Shown in pieces: positions 18,524-27,470 of a stretch of DNA of 64,000 nt. The notes below the pieces were generated by a model. It saw nothing but the letters and a program-made list of their open reading frames with translations, did no database searches and was not told the origin of the DNA. This DNA is from Faecalicatena_A orotica (lineage in GTDB: Bacteria > Bacillota > Clostridia > Lachnospirales > Lachnospiraceae), in the NCBI RefSeq assembly GCF_040545875.1, contig NZ_JBEPMR010000003.1. The stretch is one strand, 5' to 3'. The position numbers were made by a program, and so were the translations under genes. The first letter of the stretch is position 1. Each line of letters begins with the position of its first letter.

Positions 18524-19009
18524 ATGTTTATAAGAAAAGCGGCATTAAGCGACTTAGATGCAATAGCAGCGGTTGAAGCAGCGTGCTTTCCGAAAGCTGA
18601 AGCGGCTGACAGGGAGGCATTCAAAAACAGGCTGATGACATATCCAGATCATTTCTGGTTATTGGAGGATGATGGGAGAATCATCGCTTTTGTGAACGGA
18701 ATGGTATCGGACAAATCGGTTTTGTGTGATGAGATGTATGAAAATGCATCTATGCATAATGAGTATGGGGACTGGCAGATGATTTTCGGTGTGGATACGA
18801 TTCCAGAATACCAGAGGCAGGGATGTGCAGAAAAATTAATCAGAGAGGTAATAGAAGACGCTAAGAAACAGGGACGGCTGGGGGTAGTACTAACTTGCAA
18901 GGAGAAACTGCTTCATTATTACGAAAAATTTGGGTTTATGAATGAAGGGGTGTCTGATTCAGTACACGGTGGTGCCGTATGGTATGATATGCGGCTGAAA
19001 CTAAAATAA
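18524..19009 (+). CDS. GNAT family N-acetyltransferase
   Basis: A 161-residue acetyl-CoA-dependent acyltransferase. It begins FIRKAALSDLDAIAAVE, typical of GNAT strand 1 and helix 1, and has the acetyl-CoA pyrophosphate-binding motif in the form YQRQGCAEKLIREV (Q/R-x-x-G-x-A), then the C-terminal YYEKFGF. It resembles the AANAT-like or RimI-like subgroup, but the substrate cannot be assigned. The start is supported by CGGAGG seven bases upstream. It lies 55 bases after the lipoprotein gene and ends at a strong terminator, so it may be the last gene of that transcript. Confidence 0.88.
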   Translation: MFIRKAALSDLDAIAAVEAACFPKAEAADREAFKNRLMTYPDHFWLLEDDGRIIAFVNGMVSDKSVLCDEMYENASMHNEYGDWQMIFGVDTIPEYQRQGCAEKLIREVIEDAKKQGRLGVVLTCKEKLLHYYEKFGFMNEGVSDSVHGGAVWYDMRLKLK

Positions 19010-19020
19010 TAGATATAAAA

Positions 19021-19065
19021 GGAAACTGGCAGGGCGAAGTGATTTATCCTGCCAGTTTCCTTTTG
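19021..19065 (+). terminator. Rho-independent terminator after the acetyltransferase
   Basis: Perfect 13-bp stem GGAAACTGGCAGG / CCTGCCAGTTTCC (19021-19033 and 19048-19060) followed by TTTTG, 12 bases after the stop codon. Confidence 0.88.
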
Positions 19066-19107
19066 TAAGCTTATAAAATCTTTAGAAAATATTAAATATA
19101 TATATAA

Positions 19108-19142
19108 TTGACTCATAGATAGGCAAAGATTATAATGAGTCA
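19108..19142 (+). promoter_or_regulatory. Promoter of the glycerophosphodiesterase gene, bracketed by an inverted repeat
   Basis: TTGACT (19108-19113), 17 bases, TATAAT (19131-19136). An 8-bp inverted repeat TGACTCAT (19109-19116) / ATGAGTCA (19135-19142) overlaps both promoter boxes, so a bound repressor would block the polymerase. The regulator is unknown. Confidence 0.65.
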
Positions 19143-19186
19143 TACTAATTAACAATAAAGAGCAGATCAGGAAAGGAGATGATAAA

Positions 19187-21025
19187 GTGGACAGAAGAAA
19201 AGCATTTGCTTTGGGGCAGAGCTGTCTTGCAGTATTGAAGGTAGAAGCGTTTTTTAAGCCTGCCTCTGTTTTGGTAATAGGGCCGCTTTTAAATTGGATT
19301 TTTAATGTCTGGGTCTTGGGGGATACGCCGGTATTTAATGAGGAGATGTTCCTCAGCGTCCTCTCACCTGTCAGACTGATACTTACTATTGTACTTTTTC
19401 TGGCGGCCGCGCTGTGGTGCTGTTATGAGATCAGCTGCCTCCTCCATACACTGTATTGGTGCAGGAAAGGGGAACGGCCCGGTCTTATAGACATTTTAAG
19501 GAGTTCCGCAGAGACACTGAAGGGGCTGAAGCATATTTCCATCCTTTTGGCAGGAGTCTATTTTGTATTATTCCTTCCGCTGGTACATGCGGGATACCTG
19601 AATTCTCTGGTCAGCCGGATTGATATCCCGAGATTTGTGGTGAATGAACTTAAGAAGACCACTCTGGGCAGTATGGGTATTCTGGCTGGACGGGCCGGAT
19701 ATATTATACTCTTTCTTGCATTGGCCCTGGTACCACCGGCCATGTTTTTAAAGCGTACGAATTTCCTGAAAGCGGTACAACAGAATTTTTACTGGTTCCG
19801 CCTCATGCAGTGGAAGGATAAGATAAAGCTTTGGGGAGCCTTTTTCCTGTGGATTGCCGTAGAAGGTGGTATTGTGTACCTGCTGCAGGGAAGACTGATT
19901 CAAAGTCAGGATTTCAATATATCGGTGCTGAAATATTTGGTTCATTCAGGGTCATTTCGTACAGGATTCTTGTATTGGATACTTCTTGTACTGATTCAGT
20001 GTGTGGCAATGGCACTGATTTATCAATTTATGTTTGACATTCTGGATAAATACGAGGAGCTCCCTGAACTTCCGGGAATCAAGAATACGAAGGCCTTGGG
20101 GCGTACTGTTGCAGCCGCTGCGGGCGGCAGGAGAGCTCTTATCAGAACAGGGAAAAAGTTCTGGAATTCCAGAAAGCACAAAAAAGTCTGGGCAGGTTTT
20201 GCCATCCTGTTAATTGCGGCAGTTATTAACGGATATTTTAATGAAGCACCTCTGGTTCATAAGCCTCTGGCAATCGGCCACAGAGGGTGTATCTACGAAC
20301 CGGAAAATACCATTGCCGCAGTGGAAAAAGCTGTTAGTCTTGGGGCCGACTACGCAGAAATAGATGTAAAGCTTTCAAAAGACGGGGTTCCTGTTGTTGT
20401 TCATGATGAAAGCCTAAAGAGGCTTGCAGGCATTTCGGGTAAGGTAGAAAGCATGACGGCTGCCGAGCTGAAGGAACTGACAATCACTTCCAATGGAAAA
20501 CAGGGGAAAATCCCTACGTTTGAGGAGATGATTCAGGCAGTTCAGGGAATGAAGAACAGGGCAGGACTGCTGGTGGAGTTAAAGCCAACTTCAGACACGA
20601 AAGAGGAGCTTGTCAGAAAAGTGATTGGAGTAGTAGAAAAAAACAGCGCACAAAAGCAGTGTATATTTATGTCGATTGATTACAAAAGTGTTTCCCTGTT
20701 GAAAGAACAGCGCCCGGACTGGTGGGTAGGTTATTGCATTTTCGGCAGTGCAGGGAAGATTGAGGATGCTGTCTGGGATTATAATATTGATTTCCTCGCA
20801 GTGGAGGAGGGCGTTGCGAGCAACAGGTTTATGGAACGTGCTCGAAACAGCCTGATTCCTGTGTATATCTGGACATCCAATAATTATGATGATATGGCAA
20901 ATTACCTTCAGATGGGTGCATCCGGAATCACCACGGATATGCCCGACCTGGCCAGGGCGGAGATTGATAAATATCTGGAAAAAGGAAGGAAATATTATGT
21001 GTATGAGGGGGAACCCGTCAGGTGA
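19187..21025 (+). CDS. Glycerophosphodiester phosphodiesterase with N-terminal membrane domain
   Basis: A 612-residue protein. Residues about 1-350 hold roughly seven or eight hydrophobic segments and correspond to the membrane domain found in some Firmicute GdpD proteins; residues about 358-600 are the catalytic TIM barrel. The barrel has the metal and catalytic motif HRGCIYEPENT (His365) and AEIDVKLSKDGVPVVVHDE. The enzyme should release glycerol phosphate from glycerophosphodiesters, possibly from lipoteichoic acid or lipids at the cell surface. The start is a GTG with AAAGGAGAT upstream. It appears to be a single-gene transcript after a terminator. Confidence 0.9.
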   Translation: MDRRKAFALGQSCLAVLKVEAFFKPASVLVIGPLLNWIFNVWVLGDTPVFNEEMFLSVLSPVRLILTIVLFLAAALWCCYEISCLLHTLYWCRKGERPGLIDILRSSAETLKGLKHISILLAGVYFVLFLPLVHAGYLNSLVSRIDIPRFVVNELKKTTLGSMGILAGRAGYIILFLALALVPPAMFLKRTNFLKAVQQNFYWFRLMQWKDKIKLWGAFFLWIAVEGGIVYLLQGRLIQSQDFNISVLKYLVHSGSFRTGFLYWILLVLIQCVAMALIYQFMFDILDKYEELPELPGIKNTKALGRTVAAAAGGRRALIRTGKKFWNSRKHKKVWAGFAILLIAAVINGYFNEAPLVHKPLAIGHRGCIYEPENTIAAVEKAVSLGADYAEIDVKLSKDGVPVVVHDESLKRLAGISGKVESMTAAELKELTITSNGKQGKIPTFEEMIQAVQGMKNRAGLLVELKPTSDTKEELVRKVIGVVEKNSAQKQCIFMSIDYKSVSLLKEQRPDWWVGYCIFGSAGKIEDAVWDYNIDFLAVEEGVASNRFMERARNSLIPVYIWTSNNYDDMANYLQMGASGITTDMPDLARAEIDKYLEKGRKYYVYEGEPVR

Positions 21026-21277
21026 TTACCGTCCATATCCTTCCCGGTTTTCCATTTACAGTTAGTTTCTGGCTTCCGGGAGGTATGAATCACAGTTATT
21101 TTTATTGCAAATGAAAGTATTTTACAGTATTATAATATGGATAAGGTTCCAAGAAAAATAAAAGTATAAATATTTGCCCAATGTAGAATAATCTGTCGGA
21201 GTCTACTCCTGCGTACTTAATGCAGTAACCAGCAAAGGTTCAGGATGTGGATGGATATAGATAAGGGGGGAAAGCAT
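21026..21277 (+). promoter_or_regulatory. Intergenic stretch with a likely promoter for the diguanylate cyclase
   Basis: TTGCAA (21105-21110), 17 bases, TATTAT (21128-21133); TATAAT at 21131-21136 is an alternative -10 with a 20-base gap. The leader of about 140 bases shows no fold I can recognise as a c-di-GMP riboswitch. No small gene was seen here. Confidence 0.5.
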
Positions 21278-22651
21278 ATGACGGAGGAAGACAGAATCAA
21301 AGAAGTGCTTTATAAATTTGAAGATGGAGGCCTCATTTCAAAGGATTTGGATAGCGTTTTGGAATGCCTTTCAGATTCCATAGTGGGGATTGGAATCGGT
21401 GAACAGGGGTTCGTAACTTCCAAATATGATGTTACAAAAGTCTTCCTGGATGGCCAGAAAAATGAAAATGAAGTTTCCCATACCCTTGATTTTGGCCGTA
21501 TAGAGATACGGATGCTCAGAGAAGATATAGCTGTACTCTGTGCAGATGTGATTGTGACAGCAAAATGCCATGAAAAAGTAACAAAAAGCAGGTTCTCACA
21601 ATCTCTTACCCTGATGAAAGAAGAGAAAGATTGGAAAATTTGCTGTCTGCATGCCTCAGCTCCTGTAGTCACAGAAGAAAACATAGAAGCATATCCTCTT
21701 AGATTTGCAGAAAAAACACTGAAAACCTTGCGGGAAAAAATAGGAGGCGAGGTCTATGCTGTGGAGGAACAGTACCGTATGGCAGTGCTGTCTGATACTA
21801 TTGCGTTTTATATTATAAATTTTTCGAAAAATATTTATGAAAAATGTCAACTGAATTGCGAGATATGCGCCTATGTAGAAGAAGGAAGCAATTATGAGCG
21901 GTTTGCCATAGAGTATATTGCAGAATATGTGAAGGAGGAAGACAGGGAAGCATATCTGGAATGTTTTTTGATGAAAAATATTAATAAGGCCTTTCAAAAC
22001 AAAGAGCAGGAGGTTAAGCTTGAATACCGTATGCTGAATGGGCAGGAGGGCACCTATATCTGGGTTGTGACGATTATACGCCTGATCACGGATATTGTCA
22101 CTGGCGAGAAGAAGGGCATTATGTATGTGAAAAATATAAACGATTCAAAGCGTCGCGAGATTGCAATGCAGGAGAGGGCGGAATATGATACGAGTCTGAA
22201 GATTTATAATAAAGATACATTTATTCAGTCCGTGGAAGGTCTCCTCAACCAGAAGGAAGGCATTTTTATTATGCTGGATATTGATAATTTTAAAGATATA
22301 AATGATACTTTTGGTCATCCGTTTGGTGATAAAGTGCTGATTAGGATAGCAGAGTTACTGAAAGCTTCTTTTCCGGAAACTGCAGTTATCGGAAGACTGG
22401 GAGGGGATGAGTTCGGCATTTTCCTTCAGGAGGTGCACAGCAGGGAACAGATTAAGAGATATATCAGACAATTGAATGACCATATATCAGGATTTATGTC
22501 TGAGTCAGGGAAAAGCGGCAAAGTTTCCTTCAGCGTGGGGATCGCACCATCGAAGGGGAAAAGTTTTCCATATTTTTACAAAGATGCAGATGCAGCGCTT
22601 TATGCTTCAAAACATGGTGGGAAAAACCGCATTTCTTTTTATGAAAATTGA
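21278..22651 (+). CDS. Diguanylate cyclase with NTF2-like and PAS-like sensory domains
   Basis: A cytoplasmic protein of 457 residues from the ATG at 21278, chosen because AAGGGGGG lies just upstream. Residues about 1-130 look like a SnoaL/NTF2-like fold (TEEDRIKEVLYKFE start and SLTLMKEEKDWKICCLHAS end). Residues about 165-300 look like a PAS domain. Residues about 300-457 are a GGDEF domain with LDIDNFKDINDTFGH and an intact GGDEF at 375-379. It should make cyclic di-GMP. No transmembrane segment is seen, so the signal is probably internal. A second cyclase gene follows 296 bases later, with its own promoter. Confidence 0.88.
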   Translation: MTEEDRIKEVLYKFEDGGLISKDLDSVLECLSDSIVGIGIGEQGFVTSKYDVTKVFLDGQKNENEVSHTLDFGRIEIRMLREDIAVLCADVIVTAKCHEKVTKSRFSQSLTLMKEEKDWKICCLHASAPVVTEENIEAYPLRFAEKTLKTLREKIGGEVYAVEEQYRMAVLSDTIAFYIINFSKNIYEKCQLNCEICAYVEEGSNYERFAIEYIAEYVKEEDREAYLECFLMKNINKAFQNKEQEVKLEYRMLNGQEGTYIWVVTIIRLITDIVTGEKKGIMYVKNINDSKRREIAMQERAEYDTSLKIYNKDTFIQSVEGLLNQKEGIFIMLDIDNFKDINDTFGHPFGDKVLIRIAELLKASFPETAVIGRLGGDEFGIFLQEVHSREQIKRYIRQLNDHISGFMSESGKSGKVSFSVGIAPSKGKSFPYFYKDADAALYASKHGGKNRISFYEN

Positions 22652-22706
22652 AAATCGCATTTCTTTTTACATTCGGGGGAAAATAGTTAGTCCTTAACCC
22701 GAAAAT

Positions 22707-22770
22707 AGGAATATCCGTGGAATCAGGTGCCTTTTAGCATATGATTTTCCACAGGATATTCCTGTTTTTT
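22707..22770 (+). terminator. Terminator after the first diguanylate cyclase
   Basis: A long stem AGGAATATCCGTGGAA (22707-22722) pairs with TTCCACAGGATATTCCT (22747-22763) with one bulged base, followed by G and six T residues. Confidence 0.8.
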
Positions 22771-22785
22771 ATTTCATAGTTCTTG

Positions 22786-22886
22786 TTGACACTTATAACA
22801 GTTGTATTTATTTTCACTCAAAAACAACGTTGTTATGGACGCTCAGGCTGAAATATAGTAAACTAGATTTATCAAAATTTTTGATT
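22786..22886 (+). promoter_or_regulatory. Promoter and palindromes upstream of the second diguanylate cyclase
   Basis: TTGACA (22786-22791), 17 bases, TATTTT (22809-22814). A perfect 12-base palindrome AACAACGTTGTT lies at 22823-22834, near the expected start of transcription, and a 15-base one, ATCAAAATTTTTGAT, a little further on (about 22871-22885). Either could be an operator; neither matches a site I can name. Confidence 0.55.
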
Positions 22887-22946
22887 ATAAAATAAAAAGC
22901 CGGTATAAAGGCCGCCCAGTATGAAAACATAAAGGAATCGAATCGT

Positions 22947-24104
22947 ATGAATATAGAATTTTTGGAAAAATTGAGTTTTAATAATCAATTTGAACATGAA
23001 TCCGAAAGGGAAATCGTGTTAAAGCGTGCAGCTGCTGACAGTTTGGCCAGTGGAAAAAGAGCAGTTCCAACGATCATGTTTTTCGAAATCATGATGCTGG
23101 GGATGTGGTTCCTGCGGGGAGGATTTTTTAGCAGCATGGAGTATATTGCATATTTCATAGCATATACCTCCCTTTTATTATGTAGTATAGCAGCATATAT
23201 CATCTTAATAGCCGTAAGCAGGGATATTGATCATAGATATCATATTGTGGAAGCCCTAAGTGTAGTGTATGATGGATTTTTGATTGTGTGGTCCGTCTAT
23301 ATTACGGCTGTTGATACATATTACAATGGAAGCTTTTCAGGAATTATTTTTATTACAATTCTGGTAATTGTGCCGATTGTTTCGTTTGTGAAACCAGTTT
23401 TCTATATGATTTTTCATGTGGCTGGCTGCGGGCTGATTCTTATTATCATAAGTCTATATACAAAAGAAGACGTTCTGGCAAATATTATTAATTTTTCAGT
23501 TTTTGCTATTATTTCCTTAATTTCGAGCCTTACATATTATGGAGTCAGGATAAACTCTTATAAAAGACAGGTTTTGCTGGAGGAAGCAGCCGAAAGAGAT
23601 GCCCTGTCCGGACTCTATAACAGACAGAAGCTGGGGCAGATGTCGCCTATGATATGGCAGCGCTGTATTGAAAAGAAGATACCACTGACTTGTGTTTTGT
23701 GTGATATTGATGATTTTAAACAGATAAATGATAACTATGGACACCTTGTGGGCGATGAATGGATTCAAACTGTGGCGAATGTCATGAAGCAGTCTTTCCA
23801 AAACGATTTGTGCTTTCGGTATGGGGGTGAGGAATTCATTGTGATTCTCCCAGGGAGAGAACTGGAGACCGCCGTTCATTTAGTGAAGACGATACAGACA
23901 GGACTTAAGACAATTCAGGAAAAACCGGGCGGCATAGATGTTACATTAAGTTTCGGAATTTACGAGGGGCAGCCTTCGGTGGAAGGAGAGAACATTGAGA
24001 AGTTCTTTTCAAAAGCGGATGCCCTTATGTATCAGGCAAAACGAAATGGTAAGAACCAGTATTGTTCAGAGTGTGAAAAGGATATGGGTTATTACTCTTT
24101 ATAA
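22947..24104 (+). CDS. Membrane-bound diguanylate cyclase (GGDEF)
   Basis: A 385-residue protein. About six hydrophobic segments span residues 35-205, forming a membrane input domain of no clearly named family, and residues about 215-380 form a GGDEF domain. This domain has RDALSGLYNR at its start, CDIDDFKQINDNYGH, and the active-site variant GGEEF at 293-297, which is functional in many cyclases. It should produce cyclic di-GMP in response to a membrane signal. The start has only a weak ribosome binding site (AAAGGAAT). It has its own promoter and is separated from the upstream cyclase gene by a terminator. Confidence 0.88.
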   Translation: MNIEFLEKLSFNNQFEHESEREIVLKRAAADSLASGKRAVPTIMFFEIMMLGMWFLRGGFFSSMEYIAYFIAYTSLLLCSIAAYIILIAVSRDIDHRYHIVEALSVVYDGFLIVWSVYITAVDTYYNGSFSGIIFITILVIVPIVSFVKPVFYMIFHVAGCGLILIIISLYTKEDVLANIINFSVFAIISLISSLTYYGVRINSYKRQVLLEEAAERDALSGLYNRQKLGQMSPMIWQRCIEKKIPLTCVLCDIDDFKQINDNYGHLVGDEWIQTVANVMKQSFQNDLCFRYGGEEFIVILPGRELETAVHLVKTIQTGLKTIQEKPGGIDVTLSFGIYEGQPSVEGENIEKFFSKADALMYQAKRNGKNQYCSECEKDMGYYSL

Positions 24105-24253
24105 GGTGAACAGTGAAGACAGCCGGGACGGTATCCCCTCGATATACAGTATGGGCATAGACCTGACTGAAGAAAAAGCATACTCTTGTGAATGGCCTGT
24201 CCTATGCTGTGAAGAAACATGAAGCGATAAGACCGCTCGTATGACAGAAAAAT

Positions 24254-24583
24254 GGAAAAAAGGACAGCTGTTCCTATCTGCATCCTAGATATCCATTGCT
24301 GGACGAAGACAGCATTGTGGAGATTCCTGCGAAAGAAATCGTACCGAGAGATGAACATGCAGCAGAAGATATAGAAAACTGTCTGAAAATGGAGAAACCG
24401 CAGACAGGATATGTGGAACGGTGTTATTATCATAAGTTTGCGGATAAAGAAGGCTGCGCGTCCATCTATCAGCCAAAGACCGGAAGAAAAGTTACGATCC
24501 GGTTTGACGCCGAGAAACTGGACGGGTTCGTAGAGTGGAAGATGATGGGAGTCAGAGATTATGTGTTGGGACTGGAATGTTGA
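24254..24583 (+). pseudogene. C-terminal remnant, probably of an aldose 1-epimerase-like (DUF4432) protein
   Basis: The frame open from about 24254 encodes RYPLLDEDSIVEIPAKEIV, then VPRDEHAAEDIEN, YYHKF and WKMMGVRDYVLGLEC and stops. This looks like the last third of a DUF4432 aldose epimerase-like protein, whose usual length is about 300 residues or more. The upstream 150 bases do not supply the missing part: a TGA lies in frame at 24242 and no promoter or ribosome binding site is evident. The end is also short, because family members continue past GLEC. I call it a relic with moderate confidence; the family name is from memory of motifs. Confidence 0.55.
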
Positions 24584-24639
24584 AGCTGTTCAAACCGGTA
24601 TATGATACATATAAATGCTGGAAATAACGTTTTATGTGA

Positions 24640-24668
24640 TTGCCTCTGTACTTTAAAGAAAGTATACT
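24640..24668 (+). promoter_or_regulatory. Promoter of the aldo/keto reductase-epimerase operon
   Basis: TTGCCT (24640-24645), exactly 17 bases, TATACT (24663-24668), 85 bases before the aldo/keto reductase start. It is the first strong promoter of the glycoside locus. Confidence 0.65.
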
Positions 24669-24752
24669 GTATTCATCGGTATAAGATATTCAAAAAAGTC
24701 ATAAGGACTGAGGTTGGAACAATAGAAAAAAGAGCAGAAAGAAGGTAACTAT

Positions 24753-25763
24753 ATGCAGTATCAGAAGATTCCTTATGTGAAAAAGCCAGTCTCCCGTATC
24801 CTGTTTGGAACGGCAATGGCGCCTTTTACAGCCGGAGGAGACGGAAATGAGCTACTGGACGCCATGTACGGACTGGGCGTCAATACATTTGACGCCGCCA
24901 GAAATTACGGTCTGGCGGAGCGGTCCTTTGGAAACTGGCTAGAAACGAGAGAAAACCGGAATGAGATCGTAATCCTTTCTAAATGCGGACATCCGAGTGT
25001 TTTTGGGAGAAAACGCGTCAATGAGACAGAGATGCGCAAGGATTTAAAAAAATCTCTTTCCAATCTGAGGACAGACTATATCGACATTTATATGCTGCAC
25101 CGGGATGATCCGGAAGTAGAGGCAGGAGAGGTCGTAGAGATTTTTAATGCCATGCACGCGGAAGGGAAGATCGGAGCGTTTGGGGGCTCTAATTGGACGC
25201 ATGAGCGGATTGCGGAGGCAAATGAATATGCTTATAAGCACAGTATGATTCCGTTTAGTGTATCGAGTCCGAATTTCGGTCTTGCAGATCAGGTCAAAGA
25301 TCCATGGGGCGGAGGATGCGTTACGATCTCAGGTCCGGCGAACAAAGGGGCGAGAGAATGGTACAAGGAGACTCAGATGCCGGTCATCGCTTACTCCAGT
25401 TTGGGAAGAGGTTTTTTCTCCGGCAAGCTAAAAAGCGCGGATGAGGACTGTGCCTCGAAGATACTGGACAGCGCCGCAATGAAAGGATACGCGTATCCGG
25501 AAAATTTTGAGCGGCTGAAACGGTGTGAGGAACTGGCCGCGGAAAAGGGAGTTTCCGTACCGCAGATCGCCATGACATGGATTTTCCGCCAGAACATGAA
25601 TACCTTCGCGGTCGTGAGTACTTCAAAACCGGAAAGGATGAAAGAGAACATCCATGCGCTGGATATCAGCCTGAGCGAAGAGGAAGCGGCATATCTGGAT
25701 CTTGCGTGCCCGGCAAGGAATCAGAATGGGAATAAAACTAATAGAAGGGGAGTAAGCGTATGA
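24753..25763 (+). CDS. Aldo/keto reductase
   Basis: A 336-residue NAD(P)H-dependent oxidoreductase with a TIM barrel. The catalytic tetrad residues of the family appear in order: Asp and Tyr in NTFDAARNYG, Lys in VILSKCG, and His in YMLHRDD. The cofactor-binding end is seen as VVSTSKPERMKENI. The natural substrate is unknown. It is the first gene of a three-gene operon; its stop overlaps the start of the first sugar isomerase/epimerase by four bases. In this context it may reduce or oxidise a sugar or keto-sugar released in the pathway. Confidence 0.9.
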   Translation: MQYQKIPYVKKPVSRILFGTAMAPFTAGGDGNELLDAMYGLGVNTFDAARNYGLAERSFGNWLETRENRNEIVILSKCGHPSVFGRKRVNETEMRKDLKKSLSNLRTDYIDIYMLHRDDPEVEAGEVVEIFNAMHAEGKIGAFGGSNWTHERIAEANEYAYKHSMIPFSVSSPNFGLADQVKDPWGGGCVTISGPANKGAREWYKETQMPVIAYSSLGRGFFSGKLKSADEDCASKILDSAAMKGYAYPENFERLKRCEELAAEKGVSVPQIAMTWIFRQNMNTFAVVSTSKPERMKENIHALDISLSEEEAAYLDLACPARNQNGNKTNRRGVSV

Positions 25764-26605
25764 AAATAGGAGTAAATCTGTTTGGACTGAATAAACAGTT
25801 AAAAGAAGATTTTGACGGCACTATACTTAAACTTAAAGAGATGGGATACTCCTCCGCAGAACCGCTTGTAATATTTGAAAATAAGGATGCGGAACTGTCA
25901 GACTGTGCAGAAGAGTTAATCAGAAAATGGAATGCGGACGGCAGTATGTGGATGGCTGATACGGCGGCAGAAAAGATTCGGCATATCAGGGAGATGGGAG
26001 TGGAAGTTCCGGGAATCCATGCGGGAACATTTCCGGTAGCGCTGTCGCCTGTCGCAGAGCAGATAAAGCAGTTCGCACTGGAAAATAATCTCAGCTACTG
26101 CGTGTTCAGCCCCCAGACAAAAACGCCCGATGAAGCGGAAAAGTTCTGTGAAGAGTTAAAAGAAGCTGTGAAAGTATTTGAGGATGCGGGAATCGAACTG
26201 CTGCTACACAATCACGATGCTGAGATAAAGAGAGAGAATGGCAGAAATACGCTTGATTATATTATGGAGCAGATCCCGGATATCCGCCTGCAGTTAGATG
26301 TAGGGTGGGTGAAAGCAGCGGGAGAGAATGTGACAGAGATGATGCGTTCCTATGGGGAGCGTATTGCGATCCTGCATTTTAAAGATATGGTTGAGAGCGG
26401 GCAGGAGGAAAATGGCGGCTATAACTTTACAGCCCTTGGAGATGGGATACTTCCTCTTGAGGAGATTTTAAAAGAGTCAAAAACACTTCATCTGATGGAG
26501 ACAGGACACATCATGGATCAGGATTCAAGTCTGGGTGATATGATGGAAGATTTAAAAAAGAGCGCAGACAGATTATGTGCAGGAATTAAGAGGGAGGAAT
26601 GCTGA
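25760..26605 (+). CDS. Sugar phosphate isomerase/epimerase family protein (TIM barrel) 1
   Basis: A 281-residue AP-endonuclease-2-like TIM barrel of the xylose isomerase-like superfamily. Likely metal ligands and nearby motifs are LLLHNHDAE, LQLDVGWVKAAG, ILHFKDM and the final ALGDGILPLEEIL with HLMETGH. It overlaps the aldo/keto reductase by four bases and is followed at once by a second member of the same superfamily. Such proteins isomerise or epimerise sugars, and some cleave 3-keto-glycosides. The substrate cannot be told from sequence. Confidence 0.88.
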   Translation: MKIGVNLFGLNKQLKEDFDGTILKLKEMGYSSAEPLVIFENKDAELSDCAEELIRKWNADGSMWMADTAAEKIRHIREMGVEVPGIHAGTFPVALSPVAEQIKQFALENNLSYCVFSPQTKTPDEAEKFCEELKEAVKVFEDAGIELLLHNHDAEIKRENGRNTLDYIMEQIPDIRLQLDVGWVKAAGENVTEMMRSYGERIAILHFKDMVESGQEENGGYNFTALGDGILPLEEILKESKTLHLMETGHIMDQDSSLGDMMEDLKKSADRLCAGIKREEC

Positions 26606-26606
26606 G

Positions 26607-27470
26607 ATGAAGAAACCCGGTTTAATGACGATGTCAATGTTTTTCAGGCTTTTCTTTAAATTTCAGGCGGATCAGGATGAAGAAGATCTGGTCGATGGAT
26701 ATCAGGAAATGTTGGATTTGGTCCAGGAAGCAGGTTTTCAGGCAGTGGATGTGATTTCATGGGAGGTAAAGTTTCTTGGTCTGGAGCGGGTGAAGAGGAT
26801 GCTTGCCGGTCATGGTCTGTCTGTGAACAGTTATATTGCCTTCGGCGAATATGCCCGGATGGATGAAGAAGGTTTTGCAGGACGAATCGAGCAGGGAAAG
26901 CACGATGCAGATACAGCGGCAGAGCTTGGGACAGACGTTCTTATGCTTGTCCCGCAGGCGCAGGAGGGAATCGGAGAGTATGCGCCCGAAGTGATTCGGA
27001 CGCGTCTGACAGAGCATTGGCGGCCCATCGTGGAATATGCAAAAGAGAAAGTCGGCCATGTCGTGATAGAAGATACCCCGGATCTGAAACTTCATCTTTG
27101 CAAAGCGGCGGATGTGATGGAAGTATTAGATAAGGTTCCCGGTCTGGAACTGGTCTACGACAGCGCCAACATGACTCTGGTTGGAGAAGATCCTTTGGAA
27201 TACTTAAAAGCATTTGAAGGGAGAATCGGCTATGTCCATATGAAAGATTACCGTCCGACTCCGCCGGGAGGTCTTCTGGTGGAATACGCAGAAGACGGGA
27301 CGAAAATGTCAACTGCGCCGGTTGGCACTGGGATCATCGACATAAAAGGCATTGCGGCAGAGTTGGAAAAAGCAGGCTACAACGGCGGGATGACCATGGA
27401 ATTCGTTGTGGATGACGACGGAGATTTCCCTAAATCCCTGAAGCGCACTTGTGACTATTTAGCCTGCTGA
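26607..27470 (+). CDS. Sugar phosphate isomerase/epimerase family protein (TIM barrel) 2
   Basis: A 287-residue TIM barrel with likely metal ligands Glu in VVIEDTP, Asp in LVYDSANM, His in GYVHMKDYR and Glu in TMEFVVDDDG. I chose the ATG at 26607 because GGGAGG lies nine bases upstream and the reading frame before it overlaps the previous gene. It differs clearly from the preceding barrel protein (for example PTPPGGLLVEY), so the two probably do separate steps or form a heteromer. The 3' end overlaps the convergent AraC gene by 16 bases. Together with the downstream Gfo/Idh/MocA enzyme it recalls systems that oxidise a sugar and then open the glycosidic bond. Confidence 0.88.
   Translation: MKKPGLMTMSMFFRLFFKFQADQDEEDLVDGYQEMLDLVQEAGFQAVDVISWEVKFLGLERVKRMLAGHGLSVNSYIAFGEYARMDEEGFAGRIEQGKHDADTAAELGTDVLMLVPQAQEGIGEYAPEVIRTRLTEHWRPIVEYAKEKVGHVVIEDTPDLKLHLCKAADVMEVLDKVPGLELVYDSANMTLVGEDPLEYLKAFEGRIGYVHMKDYRPTPPGGLLVEYAEDGTKMSTAPVGTGIIDIKGIAAELEKAGYNGGMTMEFVVDDDGDFPKSLKRTCDYLAC

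Noticed and set aside
21140..21277. Possible c-di-GMP riboswitch before the first diguanylate cyclase gene.
   Set aside because: I could not find the conserved GEMM core or a suitable stem arrangement; the resemblance was only by gene context.
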